Source: DATBGO01 sp036558005 (GTDB taxonomy: Bacteria; Actinomycetota; Actinomycetes; Streptosporangiales; Streptosporangiaceae). From it: a DNA stretch of 64,000 nt. Every line of letters begins with the position of its first letter. Position 1 is the first letter of the stretch. Position numbers and translations under genes: made by a program. The stretch is taken from NCBI GenBank assembly GCA_036558005.1, contig DATBGO010000235.1, positions 30,681 to 94,680 of the forward strand. The letters are read 5' to 3'. Below, in pieces: positions 14,870-23,797 of this stretch. Below the pieces are notes generated by a model, which worked only from the letters and a program-made list of their open reading frames with translations, did no database searches and was not told the origin of the DNA.

Positions 14870-17191
14870 TCAGCTGGCCGGCGCCGCCCAGGTCCGGGCC
14901 GCGCCGGCCAGGTTGTCGCTCACGGCGTCCTGCCCGCCCGCCCCGCCCTGCCCGCCCGCCCGGGCCTGGCACAGCCGCAGCACGTTCGCGATGACCTGGT
15001 GGCCGGCCCCGCCGGCCGCGGTCAGGATCGACTCGGGGTGGAACTGCACGCCCCACCGCCCGGCGGCCGCATCCTCGACCGCCATCACCACCCCGTCCGC
15101 GGTCACCGCGGTCACCCGCAGGCCGCCCTTGACCTGCTCCCGGGTCGCATGCAGCGAGTGGTAGCGGCCGGCCGCGAACTCGGCGGGCAGCCCGGCCAGC
15201 AGCTCGCCGCCGAGCACCCGCACCTGGCCGGGCTTGCCGTGGGCCGGCTCGGCCAGCAGCGCCAGCTCGCCGCCGGCGTGCTCGATCATCGCCTGCATGC
15301 CCAGGCAGACACCGAACGCGGGCAGGCCGCGGCGGTCCAGCTCGGCCAGCAGCGCGGCGCAGCCGAAATCGGACGGCCGGCCCGGCCCCGGCGACAGCAC
15401 GACCAGGTCAGGCCGCTCGCCGCCCTCGCCGTCCAGCACCGAGCCGGGGAACCCGGCCCGCAACGTGGTCACCGCCGCGCCCTGCTCACGGAAGTAGCCG
15501 GCCAGCGTGTGCACGAACGAGTCCTGCATGTCGACCAGCAGCACCCGCAGCCCGGCGCCAGGGAGCCCGGACTGGCCCGGCCCGGCGGGCCCGGCGGCGG
15601 ACTGGCGTTCCGCGCTGGTTTCCGCCTTTCCCGGCCCCGCGGCGGCGCCGGACTCGGCGAGCGTCTCCGCCAGCGCGCGGGCTTTCAGCTGGGTCTCGCG
15701 TTCCTCGGCTGCCGGGTCGGAGTCGAACAGCAGGGTCGCGCCGGTGCGCACCGCGGCGATGCCGTCCCTGATGTGCGCGGTGCGCAGGGTGAGGCCGGTG
15801 TTCATGCCGCCGTCGAAGCCGATCATCCCGACCGCGCCGCCGTACCAGCGCCGCGGCGAGGCCTCGTGGTCCTCGATGAACTGCATCGCCCAGTTCTTCG
15901 GCGCGCCGGTCACCGTGACCGCCCACATGTGGGTGAGGAACGCGTCCAGCGCGTCGAACCCGGGCCTGAGCCGGCCTTCGACGTGGTCGACGGTGTGGAT
16001 GACCCGGCTGTACATCTCGATCTGCCGCCGGCCGATCACCTTGACGCTGCCCGGAACGCAGATCCGCGACTTGTCGTTGCGGTCCACGTCGGTGCACATG
16101 GTCAGCTCGGATTCCTCCTTGGCCGAGCCGATCAGGGCGGCGATGTTGGCCGCGTCCTCCAGCGGCCCGTCGCCGCGGGCCACGGTGCCCGCGATCGGGC
16201 AGGTCTCCACCCGGTCGCCGGTGACCCGGACGTACATTTCCGGGGACGCGCCGACCAGGAACTCGCCGTCGCCGAGGTTGACGAAGAACTCATACGGCGC
16301 GGGGTTGCGCTGCCGGAGCCGCTCGTAGAACGCGGCGGGCGAGCCGCACCGGCCGTAGAACTCATGGCTGGGCACCACCTCGAACAGGTCGCCGCGGGCG
16401 AACCGCTCCCTGGCCTGCTCCACCACCCCGGCGTAGCCGCCGGGCTCCGGGTCGGCAGGCAGCGGCCCTGGCCAGGCCGGGGCGGCCGGGGCCGGCGGCC
16501 CGTGCCTGGGCAGGCCGCGGGTGCGGCCCGCGCCGGTGTCGAACTCATACCGGTAGCGCAGCGCGGTCTCCCGCTTGCGGTCCAGCACGTACAGCTCGTC
16601 GGGCAGGTGCAGCACCAGGTCCCGCTGGGCGTCCTGGCGGGCGTGCCGCTGCCGGACCGGCTCGAACTGGAACGCCAGGTCGTAGCCGAACGCGCCGTAC
16701 AGGCCCAGGTGCGGGCCGGGTACCGCGAGCGCCGCGATCACCTCGCGCAGCGCGGTGAAGACGGTCGGGCGGCGGCTGCGCTGTTCCTCGGTGAACAGGC
16801 CCTCGGGCTCGGGGATGACGACGCTCACCTGGTCCTGGCTGTCCTTCGCCAGGGACGCCGTGGCCGCCCATCCCGCTGCCGCCCCGGCGGCGGCCAGCCG
16901 CAGCGCCGCGCCGATCACCGGCAGCAGCACCTGGCCGCGCTCGTTCAGCGCGGTCGCGCTGACCTGCCGGCCGCGGGCGGTCAGCTCGACGCAGGGATCG
17001 ACGTAGCCCACGTGCCAGCGGCTGTACCGGCCCGGGTACTCCATCCCCGAGCTGAGCACCGCCCCGCGGCGCAGATCGACCTGGCTGGTCAGCCCGGTCA
17101 GCTCAGCGGGGTCGAACGGGGCGGCGGTCCTGGTCACCCGGACGCCGGCCGGGCTCACCAGGGTTATCTCGGCAGCTGCTGCCGGGTCCAT
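14870..17191 (-). CDS. trpE: Anthranilate synthase, fused TrpE(G)
   Basis: 773-residue fusion of both anthranilate synthase subunits, as in rhizobia and streptomycetes. Residues 1-~515 are the chorismate-binding TrpE part (RGAVLSSGMEYPGRYSRW, CPIAGTVARGDG, DVDRNDKSRICVPGSV, HMWAVTVTGAPKNWAMQ). A ~40-residue Ala/Gly linker leads to the glutaminase TrpG part: VLLVDMQDSFVHTLAGYF, the nucleophile Cys in PAFGVCLGMQAM and His-Glu in GVQFHPES. It converts chorismate and glutamine to anthranilate, the first committed step to tryptophan. ATG 17191 follows a leader peptide with two Trp codons and a hairpin, so attenuation control is likely. No other trp gene is adjacent. Confidence 0.95.
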   Translation of the reverse strand: MDPAAAAEITLVSPAGVRVTRTAAPFDPAELTGLTSQVDLRRGAVLSSGMEYPGRYSRWHVGYVDPCVELTARGRQVSATALNERGQVLLPVIGAALRLAAAGAAAGWAATASLAKDSQDQVSVVIPEPEGLFTEEQRSRRPTVFTALREVIAALAVPGPHLGLYGAFGYDLAFQFEPVRQRHARQDAQRDLVLHLPDELYVLDRKRETALRYRYEFDTGAGRTRGLPRHGPPAPAAPAWPGPLPADPEPGGYAGVVEQARERFARGDLFEVVPSHEFYGRCGSPAAFYERLRQRNPAPYEFFVNLGDGEFLVGASPEMYVRVTGDRVETCPIAGTVARGDGPLEDAANIAALIGSAKEESELTMCTDVDRNDKSRICVPGSVKVIGRRQIEMYSRVIHTVDHVEGRLRPGFDALDAFLTHMWAVTVTGAPKNWAMQFIEDHEASPRRWYGGAVGMIGFDGGMNTGLTLRTAHIRDGIAAVRTGATLLFDSDPAAEERETQLKARALAETLAESGAAAGPGKAETSAERQSAAGPAGPGQSGLPGAGLRVLLVDMQDSFVHTLAGYFREQGAAVTTLRAGFPGSVLDGEGGERPDLVVLSPGPGRPSDFGCAALLAELDRRGLPAFGVCLGMQAMIEHAGGELALLAEPAHGKPGQVRVLGGELLAGLPAEFAAGRYHSLHATREQVKGGLRVTAVTADGVVMAVEDAAAGRWGVQFHPESILTAAGGAGHQVIANVLRLCQARAGGQGGAGGQDAVSDNLAGAARTWAAPAS

Positions 17192-17240
17192 GTTCAGCCT
17201 CTTTCACTGTCGCGGGCCCGGCCGGGTGGCGGCATGAGGA

Positions 17241-17270
17241 AGGCGACCGCCTGCTGCCGGGCGATCGCCT
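17241..17270 (-). terminator. trp attenuator hairpin
   Basis: On the minus strand, an 11-bp stem (AGGCGATCGCC with GGCGGTCGCCT, one G-T pair) around an 8-nt loop lies between the Trp-rich leader peptide and trpE. No long U run follows (TTCCTC only), which is common for high-GC actinobacterial terminators. It is placed to act as the attenuator: ribosome stalling at the leader Trp codons would change pairing upstream. Confidence 0.6.
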
Positions 17271-17303
17271 GAAGGTTCTGCGGGTACGCGGACCAGGCAC
17301 CGC

Positions 17304-17345
17304 CTAACGGCGGCGCCACCAGCCATGAGCCAGGTTCGCGTGCAT
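17304..17345 (-). CDS. trpL: trp leader peptide (TrpL)
   Basis: A 13-codon frame ending about 110 nt before trpE reads MHANLAHGWWRRR-stop. Two adjacent Trp codons directly before the stop are the hallmark of ribosome-mediated attenuation, and known streptomycete trpE leaders also carry tandem Trp codons. An in-frame ATG four codons upstream (17357) could give a 17-residue version. No obvious ribosome site for either. Confidence 0.65.
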   Translation of the reverse strand: MHANLAHGWWRRR

Positions 17346-17418
17346 GGCCGCGAGCATAGCGCCGGCCGCCCGCCCGCGCCAGCGGCGGGCCGGCCGGGCC
17401 GCCCCGCCCCCTGCTGCC

Positions 17419-19416
17419 CTATCCCTGCTCGCCGGGCGGCGGGCTGGCCGGGGCGGCCGCGCCGGGCGCCACGGCGTCCCGCACCCCCGCCCCCTGCGGC
17501 GCCAGCGCCAGGTCCTCGGGCTGGCGGTGGTCGGGGGCCGGCTTGCCGGCGATCCGGTACACCTCGGCGCCGTCCACCGTCTCCCGTTCCAGCAGCAGCC
17601 CGACCAGTTCCCTCAGCTCGGGCTGATGCCCGCGCAGCAGCCCGACCGCGGTCTGCTCGGCCTCCCGCACCAGCCTGGCCACCTCCTCGTCGATGACCGC
17701 CTGGGTGGACTCGGCGAACGGCCTGCTGGACAGGCCCTGGCCGCCGCCGCCGCCGAGGAACACCGACCCGCCCTCGGGGTAGCCGACCGGCCCGAGCGCC
17801 GGCGACAGGCCGAACTCACGCACCATCCTGGTGGCCAGGTCGGTGGCGCTGGCCAGGTCGTTGCTGGCGCCGGTCGAGCCCTGGCCGAGCTCGACCAGCT
17901 CGGCGGCCCGGCCGCCGAGGCGCACCGCGAGCGACTCGGTGAGGTAGTCCTCGCCGTACAGGTGGCGCTCCACGAACGGCAGCTGCTGGGTGACGCCGAG
18001 CGCCTGCCCGGCCGGCAGGATGGTGACCTTCGCCACCGGGTCGGCGTGCGGCGACAGCGCGGCCACCAGGGCGTGCCCGGCCTCGTGGATCGCGACCGCG
18101 TGTTTCTCCTCCGGCAGCAGGACGTTCGACCCTTCCCTGCGGCCGAGCATGATCCGGTCCCTGGCGGTGTCGAAGTCGGCCGCGCTGAGTATCTCGCGGT
18201 TCTCCCTGACCGCGACGATCGCCGCCTCGTTGGCCAGGTTGGCCAGGTCCGCGCCGGAGAACCCGGGGGTGCCCCTGGCCACGACGTTCAGGTCCACGTC
18301 CGGGCTCAGCCGCTTGTCCCTGCAGTGCACGGCGAGGATCTCGGCCCGCTCTTTCAGCGTCGGCAGCGGGATGGTGACCTGGCGGTCGAACCGGCCAGGC
18401 CGCAGCAGCGCCGGGTCGAGCACCTCGGGCCGGTTGGTCGCGGCCAGCACCACGATCCCCTGGGTCATGTCGAAGCCGTCCATCTCCGACAGCAGCTGGT
18501 TGAGCGTCTGCTCGCGCTCGTCGTTGGAGACCACCGCCCCGGTCCCGGCCCGGCGCTGCCCGATGGCGTCGACCTCGTCCACGAAGATGATCGCCGGCGC
18601 GCGCTTGCGGGCCTCGCTGAACAGGTCACGGACCCGGGCGGCGCCGACCCCGACGAACATCTCCACGAAGCTGGACCCGCTGACCGAGAAGAACGGCACC
18701 CCGGCCTCGCCGGCCACCGCGCGGGCCAGCAGCGTCTTGCCGGTGCCGGGCGGGCCGACCATCAGCACCCCGCGCGGCGCCATCGCCCCGGCCCGCTGGT
18801 ACCGGCCCGGGTTGCGCAGGAAGTCGACCACCTCGACGATCTCCGCCTTGGCGCCTTCGTAGCCGGCCACGTCCTCGAACTTGGTCTGCGGCTGCTCGGC
18901 GTCGAACACCTTGGCCCGGCTGCGGCCGACCCCGAGCACGCCTTGCAGGCCCGCCGCCGAGCCCCTGGCCATCCGCCGGAACAGCCAGAACAGCAAGACC
19001 AGCGGCAGCAGCAGGACCAGCCAGGACAGGATCTCGCTGCCGACGCCCGAACTCGGCGCGTCGGCGTTGATCTGGACCCCCTTGGACTGCAGCTGCGAGT
19101 TGAGCGTCGGGTTCGGCGGCCCGGGGATGACCGTGGTGTACTCCTTGCCGTTGCTGAGCTTGCCGGTGGCCGGGGTATTGCCGGTGCCCGAATCGAACTT
19201 GATGGACTTGACCTGGCCCGCGTTCACGTCCGTGATGAACTGGGAGTAGCTGAGGTTGACGTGCGGCGAGGCGTGGATGGCGGGCAGGAAGAACCACAGC
19301 AGCAGCGTCAGCCCGAGCGCGACCGGCCACAGCCAGAACCGCCAGCCAGGCGGTGGCGGCGGCGCGGTGGGCGTGGGCTTGTCCCCAGGTGGCGGCGAAT
19401 TCGGCTGCTTGCTCAT
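17419..19416 (-). CDS. ftsH: ATP-dependent zinc metalloprotease FtsH
   Basis: Membrane-anchored AAA+ protease degrading damaged or regulatory membrane proteins. The 665 residues show: a Pro-rich cytoplasmic start, TM1 ~25-47, a periplasmic-side domain ~50-128, TM2 ~130-147, Walker A GPPGTGKT at 221-228, Walker B IIFVDE at 276-281, second region of homology ATNRPEVLDPALLRPGRFDR at 326-345, and zinc-binding HEAGH at 444-448 with the distal Asp region SNDLASATDLA. The C-terminus is a disordered Pro/Ala tail. Usual size for actinobacterial FtsH, though the periplasmic loop sequence is divergent. Upstream is the DUF1003 gene on the same strand, with 77 bp between them. Confidence 0.96.
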   Translation of the reverse strand: MSKQPNSPPPGDKPTPTAPPPPPGWRFWLWPVALGLTLLLWFFLPAIHASPHVNLSYSQFITDVNAGQVKSIKFDSGTGNTPATGKLSNGKEYTTVIPGPPNPTLNSQLQSKGVQINADAPSSGVGSEILSWLVLLLPLVLLFWLFRRMARGSAAGLQGVLGVGRSRAKVFDAEQPQTKFEDVAGYEGAKAEIVEVVDFLRNPGRYQRAGAMAPRGVLMVGPPGTGKTLLARAVAGEAGVPFFSVSGSSFVEMFVGVGAARVRDLFSEARKRAPAIIFVDEVDAIGQRRAGTGAVVSNDEREQTLNQLLSEMDGFDMTQGIVVLAATNRPEVLDPALLRPGRFDRQVTIPLPTLKERAEILAVHCRDKRLSPDVDLNVVARGTPGFSGADLANLANEAAIVAVRENREILSAADFDTARDRIMLGRREGSNVLLPEEKHAVAIHEAGHALVAALSPHADPVAKVTILPAGQALGVTQQLPFVERHLYGEDYLTESLAVRLGGRAAELVELGQGSTGASNDLASATDLATRMVREFGLSPALGPVGYPEGGSVFLGGGGGQGLSSRPFAESTQAVIDEEVARLVREAEQTAVGLLRGHQPELRELVGLLLERETVDGAEVYRIAGKPAPDHRQPEDLALAPQGAGVRDAVAPGAAAPASPPPGEQG

Positions 19417-19493
19417 GGCTGTTCCCCTGACCGCTACGAGGCGTCTTACCGGGCTTAATCCGCGCTGGGCCCGATCTTGTTCCAGGTTTCAGG

Positions 19494-20123
19494 CTAACCT
19501 GCCGCATCCTCCTTCCCGACCAGCGCGAGGATCTTGTTGGCGCAGTCCAGCACCTCGCGCTGGGTGCCCGGCATGTCCTTGCTGGCAAACGTCTGCAGCA
19601 TCTGCAGGATCCGGTCCTGGCCCTTCAGGATGTCCAGCTGCTGCCTGGCCATCTCGTGCAGGGCGATCAGCGTGTCATGGTCGGCGATCGCCCGCCGGTC
19701 GCTGGCCGCCTGCGCCCGGTTGGCGCTCACCTGCAGCGAGATCATGATCGACAGCTGCGGCAGGTTCAGGATCGTCAGCAGCAGCGGCCAGGGCACCGGG
19801 TCGAACCCGGCTACCTGGCCGAGGATCAGCCACAGGATGATGCCGCTGCTGATCCCGATGAACACGTACATCGACCCGCAGAACTGGTTGACCCCGTCAG
19901 CGATCTTGTCCAGTAGGCTGCTGCCCCGCACGTGCTGGGACAGCACCAGCCGGGGCCGGTGCAGCTCCGGCGCCTCCCGGATCTGCCTGGCCCGGTCCTT
20001 CAGGTGCTCGGCCGCCTCCGCGTTGGCCCGGACCGCCGCCGCCGAGGTGGCGAACTGCTGCGCCGGGGACCCGTCGGCGCCCGACTCCGGAGCCGGCGCC
20101 GAGGCCGGGACACTTGTGCTCAT
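19494..20123 (-). CDS. DUF1003 family membrane protein
   Basis: 209 residues. The central DUF1003 region has two membrane spans (SMYVFIGISSGIILWLILG and PWPLLLTILNLPQLSIMISLQV) joined by the short FDPVPWP turn typical of the family, followed by SANRAQAASDRRAIADHD. The N-terminal ~70 residues and the C-terminal ~60 are cytoplasmic and helical. Function unknown in the family. Same strand as ftsH downstream; divergent from the pentapeptide-repeat gene with 96 bp shared, containing the palindrome TGACGTCA at 20125-20132. Confidence 0.8.
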   Translation of the reverse strand: MSTSVPASAPAPESGADGSPAQQFATSAAAVRANAEAAEHLKDRARQIREAPELHRPRLVLSQHVRGSSLLDKIADGVNQFCGSMYVFIGISSGIILWLILGQVAGFDPVPWPLLLTILNLPQLSIMISLQVSANRAQAASDRRAIADHDTLIALHEMARQQLDILKGQDRILQMLQTFASKDMPGTQREVLDCANKILALVGKEDAAG

Positions 20124-20219
20124 GTGACGTCATCCCCAATACCGGTTTACAGCGGACGAGCTGTACCATATCGAAACACGTCCGGCTGGCCGCCTATGTG
20201 GTGCGTATCATGACCAGTA

Positions 20220-21467
20220 ATGAACGGTCCGGTAACGAGTCGTCACAGGATTGTGTTCTGGGCGGCGGCCTTCGCCTCGGGCCCGCTTCTTCTGGCTATT
20301 GCCTTCATCTTGCTGTGGCCGGTATCCAACGCGATCGCCGCCCACGACGTGCGCACCATCCCGGCAGCCCAGCGCCCCGAACAGCTCCGGCTGGCCTACG
20401 CGACCGCCCGCACGATGATGCTGCAGATCGGCGGCGGGATCCTGGCGTTCCTCGCCTTCGTTTACACCGCACGTAATTTCCAGCTAGCCCGCGCGGCGCA
20501 CGAACTGAGCGAGCAGGGTCAGGTGACTGACCGGTACAGCAAGGCAATCGACCAGCTTGGCTCGGAAAAACCAGACATCCGCATTGGCGGGGTCTATGCC
20601 CTGGAACGTATCGCTAAAGACTCCGGCCGGGACCGGGCGGCAATAACGGAGGTGCTGACCGCCTTCATCCGCAGGACCGCCCGGCGCCGGGATGAGGATG
20701 ACGGCCGCCAGGCCGAGCCCGATGTCAAGGCGGCCCTGCTGGTGATCGCCCGGTTCCAGTCCCCGGCGCCCGCTGAGCTGGATCTGCAGGGATCGGACCT
20801 GCGCGGCCTGCGGCTGACCCAGGTCCGGCTGCGCGGCGCGATCCTGACCGGTGCCGTGTTAACGGGCGCTGACCTGTCCGGAGCCGACCTGAGCGAGGCC
20901 CGCCTCGACAACGCGCAGCTCGATGGCGCCGACCTGACCGGGGCGGTGCTGGCCGGCGCCCGGCTGGCCGGCGCGAACCTGCGCGCGGCCCGGCTGGGCG
21001 CCGCCGACCTGACGGCGGCGCGCCTGGAGCGTGCCCAGCTGGCCGGCGCGTCCCTGGCCGGCGCGACGCTCACGGACGTGACGCTGGATCACGCTGACCT
21101 GACCGAGGCGCAGCTGTGCCGGTGTGCCGCCACGGCCGGGGCGAGCTTCCGCGAGACCACGCTCACCGGCGCCGACCTGTCCGGCGCCCGGCTGCCCGGG
21201 GCGGACTTCCGCGAGGCGGGCCTGTCCCGGGCACGCCTGGCCGACGCCACCATGACCGGCGCGGACTTCCGCGGAGCGGTCTTGTCCGAAGCCATCTTCG
21301 CCGGGTGCGACCTGACCGGAGTGGAGCTGACCGCGATGCCGGGCAGGAGCCTGGACCTGACCGGTGCCCGGGTGGCGCCCGGTGCCCGGCTTCCCCGTGG
21401 CTGGCAGCTGGAACCGGGCCGGCCGGTGCTGCGGCGGGCCGAGCGGGCCGCCCCGCGGCCGTCGTAG
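20220..21467 (+). CDS. Membrane-anchored pentapeptide repeat protein
   Basis: 415 residues. Two N-terminal membrane spans (FWAAAFASGPLLLAIAFILL and MMLQIGGGILAFLAFVY) precede a linker with RYSKAIDQLGSEKPDIRIGGVYALERIA, a segment common in actinobacterial pentapeptide-repeat proteins. From about residue 180 to 385 there are some 35 A(D/N)LxG-type repeats that should fold into a right-handed quadrilateral beta-helix facing the cytoplasm. Function unknown. A -10-like TATCAT lies 8 nt before the ATG (20206-20211), compatible with a near-leaderless transcript. It converges on the STAND-TPR gene of the RiPP island. Confidence 0.85.
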   Translation: MNGPVTSRHRIVFWAAAFASGPLLLAIAFILLWPVSNAIAAHDVRTIPAAQRPEQLRLAYATARTMMLQIGGGILAFLAFVYTARNFQLARAAHELSEQGQVTDRYSKAIDQLGSEKPDIRIGGVYALERIAKDSGRDRAAITEVLTAFIRRTARRRDEDDGRQAEPDVKAALLVIARFQSPAPAELDLQGSDLRGLRLTQVRLRGAILTGAVLTGADLSGADLSEARLDNAQLDGADLTGAVLAGARLAGANLRAARLGAADLTAARLERAQLAGASLAGATLTDVTLDHADLTEAQLCRCAATAGASFRETTLTGADLSGARLPGADFREAGLSRARLADATMTGADFRGAVLSEAIFAGCDLTGVELTAMPGRSLDLTGARVAPGARLPRGWQLEPGRPVLRRAERAAPRPS

Positions 21468-21495
21468 CGGCGCCGGGCCGTCGCGGCCGCGGCTG

Positions 21496-23223
21496 CTACC
21501 GCGCCTCGCCCAGATCCGCCAGGATCGCCGATCGCAGCGACAGGGCCCGACCTGCCTCGGGCTCGTTGTCGGCCAGCACCCCCTCCAGCACGGCCACCGC
21601 GGCCCGCTGCGCGCCGGAGGCGGCGAACGCCCGGGCCAGGTCCACCTTGACCGAACCGTCAAAGGGCAGCCTGGACACCGCGGACTGAAGCGAGACGGCG
21701 GCCGCGGCCGTGTCGTCCTCGGTGAGGTGGAGCCGGCCGATGGCCGCCAGCAGGTGGCCCACGGCGCGCCGGCTGGTGGTCGCCTCGAACAGCTTCGCCG
21801 CCGTGACGTAGTGGTCGCGGGCACGCTGCGGATGCCCGCGCTGGTAGGCGATGTTGCCCAGCAGCGTCTGCGCCCTGGCCTCGGCGCCCCGCCCCGCCTC
21901 CGCTGAGACCCGCAGCGCCCGCCACGCGTGCCGGTCGGCGAGGTCATAGTCACCGCGGGCGAACGCGCGTACCGCGTCAGCGAGCCGGTCGGCGAAGGTC
22001 GCGGGGCGGGCCGCGGCGGCCAGCCCGGTGATCCGGTGCCCGGCCAGCCGCAGCGGCCCGGACATGCGCTGGCTCTGCAGCTGGGTCCAGGGCCGGCCGG
22101 CCCGCTGGCCGGCCCGCAGCACGTAGTGGTCCTCGAAGGCGCGCAGCACCATCACCTGCACGCTGGCCACCAGCCCGAGGCGGTCGGTGACGGTGACCCG
22201 GCCGCCCGCCGCGCCGCCGGCCACCCGGGCCAGCCAGCGGCACAGCCGGGCCGGGTCGAGCTCGTAATAGCGGGACACCGCGTACACCGCGCGGACGATC
22301 AGGTCCGACAGCCACGAGTCCGCGTCGGTGACCTGGCCCTCCCCGGCCGGCCGGTCGTCTGGCGGTTGCTGACCGTGGCCGCGGCGGGCAGCCCACCATC
22401 TCGACGTGACGCACTGCAGGTAGGGAGGGTAGACGCGGACCGCCTCCGGGTCGTCCAGCCGGCCGGCTGAATAGTCAGCGGGGCTGGCCAGCACCGCGTC
22501 GACGATCATCTCGGCCGTGCCGGGCGCGGCGGGCGCGCCCGCCAGCTGGGCCGGCCTGCGCACCGCCTCGGCCGCGGCCGCCGGGCTCAGCCCGGGCAAC
22601 CGGAACCAGGCACCTGGCCGCAGCTGCTCATGGTCGCGGCTGTCCGCGAGAAAGGCCCCTAGCCTGCTGTCGCGGATGATGACCAGCAGGTGCAGGCCGG
22701 CCCGCTCACGCAGGGCCGCCGCGATCTGCCCGATGAACTCCTCCCGGTAACGGCGCGGCTGGGCAGGCGCGCTGAACAGTTCCTCGGCGTGGTCGACGGC
22801 CGCGTAGGTCACCGAGCCGGGCCGGCTCGGGGCGCGCTGGCGCAGGACGTCAGCGAGGGTCATGCCCGACAGCCGGGCCGGCGCCTCCAGCGGCGCCCAG
22901 CAGGCCGCCAGCGCGAGCGTCAGCGGATTGTGCTCGAGCAGCGGAGCCGCGGCGAAGGCCGACCGCTCCGTCAGGTCACCGACCGGCAGCACGTCAGCGT
23001 GATGGCCGCGCAGCAAGTGCACGACGCCCGCGCGCACCAGGGATGTCTTTCCCGCGCCCGCCTCTCCGTGCAGTATCGTCACGCGCTTGCTGCGCCACAG
23101 CCGGGACAGGGCATGGGCCTCGGCCTCACGCCCGCAGAACGCCCGCCACGGCGAGTCCTGGAAGGAACGGAGCCCGGGGAACGGGCTGTGGCCGGCTGGA
23201 CGCGTTCTCCCGTCGCTCGCCAT
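21496..23223 (-). CDS. STAND NTPase (nSTAND1-like) with TPR C-terminus
   Basis: 575 residues. The N-terminus (SPFPGLRSFQDSPWRAFCGREAEAHAL) is the entry motif of nSTAND1 NTPases. P-loop GEAGAGKT is at 53-60 and a Walker B-like strand is TYAAVDHAEELF. A winged-helix-like middle part is followed by ~150 residues of TPR-like helices (ARAQTLLGNIAYQRGHPQRARDHYVTAA). STAND ATPases are ligand-triggered switches, often in signalling or conflict systems. It lies 138 nt downstream of the FxSxx precursor on the same strand, so the two are probably co-transcribed. GAGGG stands about 7 nt before ATG 23223. A link to the RiPP is inferred from position. Confidence 0.78.
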   Translation of the reverse strand: MASDGRTRPAGHSPFPGLRSFQDSPWRAFCGREAEAHALSRLWRSKRVTILHGEAGAGKTSLVRAGVVHLLRGHHADVLPVGDLTERSAFAAAPLLEHNPLTLALAACWAPLEAPARLSGMTLADVLRQRAPSRPGSVTYAAVDHAEELFSAPAQPRRYREEFIGQIAAALRERAGLHLLVIIRDSRLGAFLADSRDHEQLRPGAWFRLPGLSPAAAAEAVRRPAQLAGAPAAPGTAEMIVDAVLASPADYSAGRLDDPEAVRVYPPYLQCVTSRWWAARRGHGQQPPDDRPAGEGQVTDADSWLSDLIVRAVYAVSRYYELDPARLCRWLARVAGGAAGGRVTVTDRLGLVASVQVMVLRAFEDHYVLRAGQRAGRPWTQLQSQRMSGPLRLAGHRITGLAAAARPATFADRLADAVRAFARGDYDLADRHAWRALRVSAEAGRGAEARAQTLLGNIAYQRGHPQRARDHYVTAAKLFEATTSRRAVGHLLAAIGRLHLTEDDTAAAAVSLQSAVSRLPFDGSVKVDLARAFAASGAQRAAVAVLEGVLADNEPEAGRALSLRSAILADLGEAR

Positions 23224-23361
23224 CGCCGGCCCTCAGGCCGCCACGCGGGCCCGGGTCAGCGTGGGCAAGACCGAGGCGAGCACAGACAAACCATAGGGGA
23301 ACGCTCGTGGTGCCCGAGCCCGGCCGGGCCGGCTGGTGCATCGCGACACGAGACGCCACTC

Positions 23362-23544
23362 CTAGATACTCGCCTGGAACCCGACCACCGGATCGGCCGG
23401 GTCCGCCTCCCCCTTCAGTACCCTGCGCAGCGCGTGCCCTAAGGCCGACGGCCCGAAGTCCTCCAGCTCAGCCAAGGCAAGGCCGGTGAGATCCGGCAGG
23501 TCAGTCTCTACGTCCGCGGCTGCCTCAGACCAGTCCTCCGCCAT
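23362..23544 (-). CDS. fxsA: FxSxx-COOH-type RiPP precursor peptide
   Basis: 60-residue peptide ending D-P-V-V-G-F-Q-A-S-I. The leader contains LPDLTGLALAELEDF and LGHALRRVLKG, matching the conserved leader of FxSxx-COOH peptides that partner FxsB radical SAM enzymes. The canonical end is F-x-S-x-x; here the Phe is in the expected place (fifth from the end) but Ala takes the Ser position and Ser is next to last. The modified product would be a Phe-linked cyclophane near the C-terminus. ATG 23544 has GGAAGG 6 nt upstream, a strong site. fxsT starts divergently 250 bp away; fxsB and the HExxH gene are 3-5 kb further on. Confidence 0.8.
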   Translation of the reverse strand: MAEDWSEAAADVETDLPDLTGLALAELEDFGPSALGHALRRVLKGEADPADPVVGFQASI

Positions 23545-23782
23545 CGTGAACCTTCCGGCCGGTACGCGAGCTGGCGTCGTACCGAACAGGCCACCGACAC
23601 CGCACTTCCCCAGCACTAATGATCGTGCCCGCAGCCGATGGCCGCAATAACCTGGCGGGCATATCTTTGGACCGGGCAGGACGGATCTTGAACCGCGGCT
23701 GCCGCATAGCGGGCCGATAGGCACGCGGTCCGCGGAACAGCTGACGTCCGTGCCCGGCAATGAAAACGAGGCGAATCGTGCC

Positions 23783-23797
23783 TAGAATGGCGGCGTG
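23783..23797 (+). promoter_or_regulatory. Likely leaderless promoter of fxsT
   Basis: A good actinobacterial -10 element TAGAAT (23783-23788) ends 6 nt before GTG 23795, which would make transcript start and start codon coincide. ATG 23798 directly follows as an alternative. No clear -35 is seen. Confidence 0.5.

Noticed and set aside
14999..17272. 757-codon plus frame
   Set aside because: Antisense shadow of trpE(G).
23545..23794. Minus-strand frames upstream of fxsA as a longer precursor or second peptide
   Set aside because: They lack ribosome sites and family similarity; fxsA has a strong site at 23544.
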